This document shows positions 6,502 through 11,476 of a DNA stretch of 11,476 nt, piece after piece (positions within the stretch are counted from its first letter, which is position 1; every line of letters starts with the position of its first letter). Both the position numbers and the translations under genes were made by a program. The stretch is from Mesotoga sp. UBA6090 (lineage in GTDB: Bacteria; Thermotogota; Thermotogae; Petrotogales; Kosmotogaceae), in contig NZ_DIXC01000086.1 in assembly GCF_002435945.1 (NCBI RefSeq), forward strand, positions 1-11,476, in the 5' to 3' direction. A model generated the notes under the pieces. The model was not told the DNA's origin. It did not search any database and saw only the letters and a list, made by a program, of their open reading frames with translations.

Positions 6502-7729
6502 CGGCCCTTCCCCCATTTTCCTCTCGTTTTTCTGCTTCGGGATGCCTGATGACCAGGCTCAGCAGAGCGCCCGCTACGCTTAGCACGGCCGAGACTATGT
6601 AGCTTATCTCATACCCGCCGGTAATATCACGGGCAATTCCTCCGAGCAATGGTCCGATAACACCGCCAACACCCCACGCCGTTATCATCACACCGTAATT
6701 CGCTCCCAGATTCTTAACACCGTAAAAGTCCGCCGTCACTACCGGAAAGATTGCAAGCATTCCACCAAATGTGAACCCTACAACGCTCTTACCGATTAAT
6801 AAGGCAAGAGGATTTGTTAACGAGCTGAACAGGAAATAAACAAGTGCCTGTATGGCAAACATAGCGAAGAGTGTAGCCGTTCTCCCAATAAAGTCGGAAA
6901 TGCTCCCCCAGGTAACCCGGCCAATGAAATTGAAGATTGCATATACAACCACGAGAAGAAAGCCGTTACTAATCGATGCCTGCTCGAGACCGATCTTAGA
7001 CATCTGGCCAATAATGAGTAATCCAGCAAATGTTCCAAAGAAGAACATGGTCCACAATATGTAGAACTGAGGTGTTCTCACCATCTCCTTGAGGGTATAG
7101 TCCTTTGAGGCCAGTCTGTGGGTCTTTCTTGGTTTCTTCTTCAGTTTTACCTTTTCGACTCCCTCCTGGGGATTACTTATGAAGAACGAGAGAGTGAAGA
7201 CTATGAGAAAGAATAGAAGACCCAGTATCATAAGGGCCGTGGGAAGACCAAACAGCCCAATGAGACCTGACGTCAGCGGCGCAATATACACAGGCGCCAG
7301 GCCGAAGCCACTGACAACGATTCCCGATATAAGCCCTCTATGGTCGGAATGGAACCACTTCACTGCGGCCGGGGTTGGCGATGAATAACCGAAACCCATT
7401 GCAAGTCCGAAGACAATACCGAAGAAAAATGTCAGACCTGCAACCGAAAGGTTCAGGCCGGAAAAGAAGAAACCCAGACCGGCAAGGATCGATGAAACGA
7501 AGAGAACTGGTCTCGGACCAAACTTGTCCTGAAGCTTTCCTCCCGGAATCATGGTGAGAGCGAAAACCGCCGAAGCCAGCATGTAAGGGATTTGAGTCTG
7601 AGTTGCAGTCCATTTGAAGTCGTCTATCAAGGCCGCAGAAATAATACCCCATGAATAGAGGACGCCGAGCGTGAGGTTGACTCCAAGACCACTGAAGACT
7701 ACGAGCCATGCCTTCTTTGTATTATCCAC
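6485..7729 (-). CDS. MFS transporter, oxalate/formate antiporter (OFA) family
   Basis: A 414-residue inner-membrane carrier with the 12-helix major facilitator layout. OFA-like features are GVLYSWG in TM1 (22-28), PYMLASAVFALTMIPGG with QDKFGPR (48-73, MFS motif A), GFGYSSPTPAAVKWFHSDHRG (112-132) with the loop 3-4, the central basic loop 195-210, GRVTWG at 270-275, DFIGR at 279-283, and LGANYG plus GVGGVIGP at 341-360. Characterised relatives exchange oxalate and formate or move other small carboxylates. The TM11 region has no lysine, whereas OxlT uses one there for oxalate, so a monocarboxylate or unknown substrate is more likely. GTG 7729 follows AGGAGGA at 7738-7744 (reverse). Coupled to the small charged protein downstream. 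Confidence 0.88.
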   Translation of the reverse strand: MDNTKKAWLVVFSGLGVNLTLGVLYSWGIISAALIDDFKWTATQTQIPYMLASAVFALTMIPGGKLQDKFGPRPVLFVSSILAGLGFFFSGLNLSVAGLTFFFGIVFGLAMGFGYSSPTPAAVKWFHSDHRGLISGIVVSGFGLAPVYIAPLTSGLIGLFGLPTALMILGLLFFLIVFTLSFFISNPQEGVEKVKLKKKPRKTHRLASKDYTLKEMVRTPQFYILWTMFFFGTFAGLLIIGQMSKIGLEQASISNGFLLVVVYAIFNFIGRVTWGSISDFIGRTATLFAMFAIQALVYFLFSSLTNPLALLIGKSVVGFTFGGMLAIFPVVTADFYGVKNLGANYGVMITAWGVGGVIGPLLGGIARDITGGYEISYIVSAVLSVAGALLSLVIRHPEAEKREENGGRADAKEN

Positions 7730-7789
7730 AGATTTGTCCTCCTGAAAATGACGTTACTTGCCGGGCAGATCTGTTCAGTCGGTTCGTAG

Positions 7790-7828
7790 TACTATGCTAG
7801 TATTTTACAATAACTCCACAGCGTTCAA
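7790..7828 (-). promoter_or_regulatory. Possible promoter and short inverted repeat upstream of the MFS gene
   Basis: On the minus strand TTGAAC (7828-7823) lies 15 bases before TAAAAT (7807-7802), a short spacing for a housekeeping promoter. Right after it, TACTA-GCA-TAGTA (7802-7790) is a perfect 5-bp inverted repeat that would cover the start site and could be an operator. Both are weak on their own; no regulator gene adjoins them. Confidence 0.25.
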
Positions 7829-7873
7829 AACTATGCGATATGATTTGCCGATTCCTAGATGAAAAACCGGTGA

Positions 7874-8287
7874 TTACTTTTGCCTTGTCCTGAATAGGCG
7901 CGCGTAAGAACCGGAAAACGCTTGCTGGAAGTGAACAAGCTGCCACTTCTTCTCTACCTTTAGCAGAAAGGCCGAACCAAAAGTCTCAACTCTCCTTAAG
8001 GCGGCTTTTCTAGCAAACTTGACGCCTCTTTTCCATGAAAGGTAACAGAATGAAGGTCTTTCAACGGAGGATTCCCAGGATATCGGTTCGAAAAGAACTC
8101 CGAATGATTCGAACTCTCTCTTCAGAAGCTGGAGAAACTCATCTATGCCATTACTTGATAGTCCCTCGGGATTGATATAGGTAATATTATCGGTGCAAAG
8201 TAACCTCAGCGATTCAAAATCCTGATTCCTGTAGCTCTCGAAAAAGGCCTTTAGAACCTCTCTGGCCGACATCTCGCTTAGCTCCAT
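7874..8287 (-). CDS. NTF2-like (SnoaL/DUF4440-type) protein
   Basis: A 137-residue cytosolic protein that looks like a cone-shaped NTF2/SnoaL fold. The N-terminal helix (SAREVLKAFFESYRNQDFESL, split by the fold) is followed by the strand CTDNITYINPEG (31-42), a helix IDEFLQLLKREFESF (48-62), and C-terminal strands ending in GSAFLLKVEKKWQLVHFQQAF (104-124). The closing W-x-L-V-H-F pattern is typical of SnoaL_3/DUF4440 proteins. The family includes small-molecule isomerases, hydrolases and pure binding proteins, so no function can be given. I chose ATG 8287 because GTGAGGTG lies 7 bases upstream; GTG and TTG codons further up (8302, 8308) lack that support. Transcribed alone, divergent from the broken exported-protein gene. 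Confidence 0.75.
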   Translation of the reverse strand: MELSEMSAREVLKAFFESYRNQDFESLRLLCTDNITYINPEGLSSNGIDEFLQLLKREFESFGVLFEPISWESSVERPSFCYLSWKRGVKFARKAALRRVETFGSAFLLKVEKKWQLVHFQQAFSGSYARLFRTRQK

Positions 8288-8319
8288 TGAATAACACCTC
8301 ACTCTCAATCACTATTAAG

Positions 8320-8328
8320 ATTCTATCA
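8320..8328 (-). promoter_or_regulatory. Candidate extended -10 promoter for the NTF2-like gene
   Basis: The minus strand reads TGATAGAAT, a TGN-TANNNT extended -10. Transcription would start near 8313, about 26 nt before the ATG. A TTGACG further upstream (8345-8340) is only 14 bases from the -10 hexamer, too close for a normal -35, so the extended -10 would have to carry the promoter. Confidence 0.4.
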
Positions 8329-8414
8329 TTGAACTGCCCCGTCAAATGTGTACAAGATCGTATCGTTAGGCGTTCAAGCAGGAATATTATCTCGCTGAAG
8401 AAGGAGGGGCTTTA

Positions 8415-8902
8415 CTGAAAACGATTGTTACGATCTTTGCCTTTCTCGTTTTCTTTGTGGCAGTCCCGGGGCTCACACTGCGAGCTGGAATAGAAGGTCC
8501 AGCGATAAAGAGAACCGTGGCAGCAGGTCCGGGGTTGCGGGTAGGATTAGAACCTTCGAAACTACTACCTTACATTTCTTCTCCGGGGTGGGAGCGGTAC
8601 CTCCAATTTCGATATTTGGTTCAGGCAGTCCCTGGTCTTTCTCGCTTACAGGAGGATACAGTTTGTCATTCGAGGTTATTCTGAGAGAGAAGATGATAAT
8701 ATCTTCTATTGCGAGAGGTTGCGCCTCAGCGATATTTTCCGACGCTCTCTATTTGAAGGCAGTTGTGGGAATACTTCTTGAGATCAAATGGAGTCTCAAT
8801 ACTAGTTTCAAAGCAGGTTTTCAACTGGGGATGAGTCTTGGACTATATCAGCGAATTACGAACCCGGAAACGAGTCTTGTTCCAGTGGGTCAGATCGGGT
8901 AG
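8415..8902 (+). pseudogene. Frameshifted gene for a small exported, possibly beta-barrel-like protein
   Basis: A strong ribosome site AAGGAGGGG (8401-8409) is followed at 8415 by CTG and a clear signal peptide (KTIVTIFAFLVFFVAV, then PGLTLRA). This frame reads on through LRVGLEPSKLLPYISSPG and then loses protein-like character, ending at a TGA near 8684. The -1 frame becomes protein-like exactly at the GGGG run 8585-8588, continues as VGAVPPISIFGSGSPWSF and ends at TAG 8902. Restoring one G joins them into about 162 residues with alternating hydrophobic strands (FKAGFQLGMSLGLY). No ATG, GTG or TTG is present at the expected start; CTG would be unusual. I do not recognise the family. It may be a decayed gene, a phase-variable one, or a sequencing error. 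A weak promoter candidate is TTGAAC-16-TACAAG at 8329-8356. Confidence 0.55.
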
Positions 8903-8919
8903 TCCTTGATTTCTGAAGG

Positions 8920-9699
8920 TCATCGTTTTCTGAACCTGAGTGTTTTCAGCTTGCCGATCTCTCTAAAACCCAGCCGATTATATATCCTTCCCGCCTCGGG
9001 ATTGTCATATAGCAAGCATGGTGTCCTTCCCTCGGCGAGTAGATCTTCGCACAGCCTAGATACAACGGCCGAAGCGAGACCTCGCCCTCTGAAATCCTTC
9101 CCGGTTGCGACTCCAATTATCATCGCCATATCGGAACTCTCGGAGGTACTGGCCGCCGTGGCCAGTATTTTGCCTTGATCTTCAATTATGTATCTTCTTG
9201 TGCTCCCGTCTTTCAGTGTGGCCATGAAGGATTCTTCATCCGTTGCGTGGAACTCTTCTATTGAGAAAAGAAAAACCAGAAGCTTCTCTGCATCCTCAGT
9301 AGTAGCTCTTCTTACCTCAAACCTGGCCGCATCAAGATTGGGTTCCCTTAAGACCGCGAAGTGCAGAGTTTCTTCCTCTTCACGTATGTCCTGCAAATAC
9401 GGAGTTATCCTATCTATACCCGAGATGGTTCCGCTGAGCATCATAGCCTGTTCAAACCTCCTTACAACCTCTGCTGCTTGTTCGAAATTCATCCCCGCCC
9501 CGTCGGAAAGAATGAGAAATTTGTAGTATCGAAGCAGAATCCCTCTGGGACTATCGAAGTCTCCATCGAGAAAAATCTCCAAGTTGTCCGAATCTGAACT
9601 CGTATTTTCTATATCGCCGATTATGAACATGTTGAACTCCCTGTTTCTGTAAAGAAAGGGAAGAAGATTCTTCCACTCACTGCCGTCGATTCTTCTCAT
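8920..9699 (-). CDS. Two-domain GNAT-family N-acetyltransferase
   Basis: A 259-residue cytosolic protein. Residues 1-125 form an N-terminal domain (MRRIDGSEWKNLLPFLYRNR start, NMFIIGDIEN at 23-32) like that of the COG3393-type predicted acetyltransferases. Residues about 127-255 form the GNAT fold that transfers an acetyl group from acetyl-CoA. The acetyl-CoA pyrophosphate loop is GKDFRGRGLASAVV (200-213), with RGRGLA matching the Q/RxxGxG/A rule, and the closing block CLLYDNPEAGRIYNRLGF (228-245) is typical. The substrate is unknown; relatives act on small amines or protein N-termini. ATG 9699 has GGTGAT a few bases upstream. Its stop lies 17 bases from the stop of the convergent broken gene, with no clear terminator between them. 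Confidence 0.87.
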   Translation of the reverse strand: MRRIDGSEWKNLLPFLYRNREFNMFIIGDIENTSSDSDNLEIFLDGDFDSPRGILLRYYKFLILSDGAGMNFEQAAEVVRRFEQAMMLSGTISGIDRITPYLQDIREEEETLHFAVLREPNLDAARFEVRRATTEDAEKLLVFLFSIEEFHATDEESFMATLKDGSTRRYIIEDQGKILATAASTSESSDMAMIIGVATGKDFRGRGLASAVVSRLCEDLLAEGRTPCLLYDNPEAGRIYNRLGFREIGKLKTLRFRKR

Positions 9700-9731
9700 C
9701 GGATCACCACCGATTAGTTTGGACTGTAAAG

Positions 9732-9740
9732 ACTATACCA
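9732..9740 (-). promoter_or_regulatory. Candidate extended -10 promoter for the GNAT gene
   Basis: The minus strand reads TGGTATAGT, an extended -10 with a good TATAGT hexamer. Possible -35 matches (TTTGTG, spacing 16) lie around 9758-9753. The start would be near 9725, about 26 nt ahead of the ATG. Confidence 0.45.
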
Positions 9741-9778
9741 TCAAGAACCATCTCACAAATCGCCTTCTCTTATGCGTT

Positions 9779-9794
9779 CGTGACTTATATCACG
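9779..9794. promoter_or_regulatory. CRP/FNR-like palindromic operator
   Basis: CGTGA at 9779-9783 and TCACG at 9790-9794 are perfect inverted repeats separated by six bases, matching the GTGA-N6-TCAC core of CRP-family sites. It lies between the divergent GNAT and iron-sulfur genes, centred 57 bases before the GTG start of the latter. A transcription start near 9826-9828 would place it at about -40, the position of a class II activator site. No CRP/FNR gene is in the window, so the regulator is unknown. Confidence 0.5.
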
Positions 9795-9843
9795 TACTCG
9801 ACCCTGCTTTTGCTATTGACTTTCATTGAAAGGAGAAATTTAT

Positions 9844-10476
9844 GTGTCAAATAGAAAGGTCGCGGCTCTGAGAGTAATTGTAGAGGTTGTCTTCATGTTC
9901 CTATTCTTTTTTCTTCTTAGGAATAGAGATCTCCAGAAGTGGTTCTTGATTTTCGTGATTGGTCTGGTCAGAGCACTACTTATGGGAAGGTTTTACTGCG
10001 GTTGGATCTGTCAAATGGAGACCCTTTTCAGACCCATCAACTGGCTCTATTCAAAGCTAAGACTGAAGAGGTTAAAGACACCAACCATCTTCAAGAATGT
10101 ATTCAGATGGACTATACTTCTTCTCTTCCTTTCGCTTATGGTGGCAGTGAGAGTTTTTAAGATCAAGGTCAACCTTCTTCTATATATAACTGTCTTCTCC
10201 CTTCTGATCACTCTGGTATTCGAAGAGGAGTTTTGGCACAGGTATATGTGTCCCTTTGGAACTTTGCTATCTCTCTTTTCGAGAAAACCGTTGTTTGGTA
10301 TGAAGGTTGAGAAACCATCGTGCGTTTCCTGCGGGATCTGTCAGACTGTTTGCCCTGTAAGTGCGATTGAAAAAGAGAATGATGGTATGAAGATTGACAC
10401 CTCGGAATGTCTTGTATGCCTAAAATGCAAAGAGAGCTGCCCAGAAATTTCGATAAAGTATTCCATATTTGAATGA
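9844..10476 (+). CDS. NapH-like membrane protein with two 4Fe-4S clusters
   Basis: A 210-residue inner-membrane iron-sulfur protein of the NapH/NosR/CcoG-like group, presumably passing electrons to or from a membrane partner. Hydrophobic segments lie at about 10-25, 32-48, 88-103 and 110-126. YCGWIC (51-56) and RYMCPFGTLLSLF (133-145) are the paired membrane-edge motifs of the family. Two ferredoxin clusters follow: Cys160, 163, 166, 170 and Cys189, 192, 195, 199, both CxxCxxCxxxCP. The first motif normally reads CxWxCP; here Gln replaces Pro57. GTG 9844 is chosen because AGGAG lies 8 bases upstream; ATG 9842 is out of frame and soon stops, and TTG 9826 would put the ribosome site inside the gene. 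No partner gene adjoins, so the pathway is unknown. Confidence 0.85.
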   Translation: MSNRKVAALRVIVEVVFMFLFFFLLRNRDLQKWFLIFVIGLVRALLMGRFYCGWICQMETLFRPINWLYSKLRLKRLKTPTIFKNVFRWTILLLFLSLMVAVRVFKIKVNLLLYITVFSLLITLVFEEEFWHRYMCPFGTLLSLFSRKPLFGMKVEKPSCVSCGICQTVCPVSAIEKENDGMKIDTSECLVCLKCKESCPEISIKYSIFE

Positions 10477-10564
10477 TCAGTGGCTTGCCTTGAAAAAGGG
10501 CAGACTGTAGAGTTATCGCCGTCCCATTTAATCTGGTACGGCTTTCCGTTTTTCGAATATTGGA

Positions 10565-10592
10565 TTGCTACCAAGGTTTTTAATGCTAGAAT
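10565..10592 (+). promoter_or_regulatory. Promoter of the GAF-PAS gene
   Basis: TTGCTA at 10565-10570 and TAGAAT at 10587-10592 are 16 bases apart, and TGC directly before the second hexamer makes it an extended -10 (TGCTAGAAT). The start near 10599 falls downstream of the in-frame TTG 10565 and ATG 10583, which argues that translation begins at GTG 10625. Confidence 0.5.
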
Positions 10593-10624
10593 CATTCTAT
10601 TACAGAGTAGAGAGAGGTATTATA

Positions 10625-11476
10625 GTGGCGACTAAAGAAGGCAGCGACAACCTGGCAAGATCAGTTTTTGCTCTTCAGAAGCGGATGAAGGAATTGGATT
10701 GCGTTTACAGAATATTCAATGAGCTTCATAAGTCTTCGACTGCCGATGAAGCGGTTAAATCTGTGATGGAACAGCTTCCTCAGGGATTTAGATTTCCCGA
10801 ACAGATGGCGATAAGAATAGAGATCGATGGAAATGAGCACAGATCAGTCGATCAATGGTCTGATGAAAGAGTGATTTCAACCGAAATCGTTGTGAACGGA
10901 AGGGAAATAGGCACAATAAGTGTCTCCTTAACTGAAGGGCTTGACATAAAGGGAAGCCCTTTTCTTAAGGAAGAAAAGAAACTTCTTTCGGGAGTAGCTG
11001 CTGCGCTTTCCAGTACCCTTGAGAGAGTAATCATTCAGCGTGAACTGAAGGAAAGCCTCGCAAGACTAACTTTCGCAGTAGAGGCTTCTGGCGAAGGCAT
11101 ATGGGACTGGGATATTAAGACCGGCAAGGTTGTTTTCTCCAAGCGATGGAAGGAGATGTTTGGTTTCTCTGACGAAGAGATCTCTGATCATGTCAGCGAA
11201 TGGGAGAAGAGAATTTATCCCGAAGATGTTGAAGAGGTGAAGTCCGTTCTCAACAGGTGTTTCTAAGGCGATATACCCTTCTATGAAAAGGAGTACAGGA
11301 TAATAGGGAAGAACGGTTCTGTTATCTGGGTTCGTGATAGAGCACGAATTGTCTCAAGAGACAGTGAAGGAAAACCCTTGAGGATGGTCGGAATGCACAC
11401 CGATCTAACGCAACGCAAGATGGACAAAATTAAACTTCAGAAGCCCAAATTGCTCTTCCTCAGATTATATGAACTA
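10625..11476 (+). pseudogene. GAF-PAS signalling protein interrupted by an in-frame stop codon; 3' end beyond the window
   Basis: GTG 10625 has GAGAGG at 10612-10617. Residues about 20-140 look like a GAF sensor (CVYRIFNELHKSSTADEAV start; LLSGVAAALSSTLERV end), joined by a helix to a PAS_3-type domain from about 147: LTFAVEASGEGIWDWDI, then FSKRWKEMFGFSDEE (171-185) and WEKRIYPEDVEEV (193-205). TAA at 11264-11266 ends the frame at residue 213 in mid-domain. The same frame then continues for 70 codons to the edge with the missing half of the PAS/PAC fold: FYEKEYRIIGKNGSVIWVRD and GMHTDLTQRK. The family usually has HLEG-like sequence here, so a Glu codon GAA changed to TAA by one base is the simplest explanation. 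The output domain, if any, lies outside. If the stop is genuine, the product is a truncated GAF/half-PAS protein. Confidence 0.8.

Noticed and set aside
9826..9843. TTG start for the iron-sulfur protein
   Set aside because: The AGGAG ribosome site would lie within the coding region; GTG 9844 is correctly spaced from it.
10486..10502. Hairpin TGCCTT-GAAAA-AGGGCA after the iron-sulfur gene as a terminator
   Set aside because: The 6-bp stem includes a G-T wobble and no T run follows on either strand.
10341..10595. Minus-strand ORF of 84 residues reaching into the spacer after the iron-sulfur gene
   Set aside because: More than half of it is antisense to the conserved cluster-binding region, and no ribosome binding site or family match supports it.

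Overview
The window looks like a chromosomal segment from a bacterium with mid-range G+C and AGA-rich arginine usage. Ribosome binding sites are strong (AGGAGG/GGGAGG type), and about half of the genes start with GTG. The gene content and style fit Thermotogota, perhaps a mesophilic Mesotoga/Kosmotoga-type lineage. That placement is an impression from protein style and start-codon use and was not tested. No rRNA, tRNA, insertion sequence, prophage or CRISPR array is visible.

Left part (1-2773): a bifunctional (p)ppGpp synthetase/hydrolase (Rel) on the minus strand runs off the left edge. It is divergent from a two-gene plus-strand unit made of a secreted or membrane-anchored alpha/beta hydrolase and a DJ-1/PfpI family protein.

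Centre (2932-6154): a compact copper-homeostasis operon. A near-consensus sigma-A-type promoter (TTGAAA-17-TATTAT) is followed at the predicted transcription start by a G/C-tract inverted repeat of the kind bound by CsoR repressors. The four genes are a small SHOCT-domain membrane protein, the Cu(+)-exporting P1B-ATPase CopA with two metal-binding domains, the chaperone CopZ, and the Cu(I) sensor CsoR, nearly end to end. The likely circuit is negative autoregulation: CsoR sits on the operator, Cu(I) releases it, CopZ hands Cu(I) to CopA, and CopA exports it. The SHOCT protein's role is unknown.

Right-centre (6151-8919): an unrecognised charged protein and an OFA-family MFS transporter form a minus-strand pair that overlaps the csoR stop tail to tail. 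Next come an NTF2/SnoaL-like protein on the minus strand and, divergent from it, a small exported-protein gene that appears broken by a one-base frameshift in a G run.

Right end (8920-11476): a two-domain GNAT acetyltransferase (minus) diverges from a NapH-like membrane protein with two 4Fe-4S clusters. A CRP/FNR-like GTGA-N6-TCAC palindrome lies between them. The last gene is a GAF-PAS signalling protein whose PAS domain is cut by an in-frame TAA, although the same frame continues as good PAS sequence to the window edge. The two damaged genes and the copper operon with its operator and metal-ligand details are the points most worth a second look.
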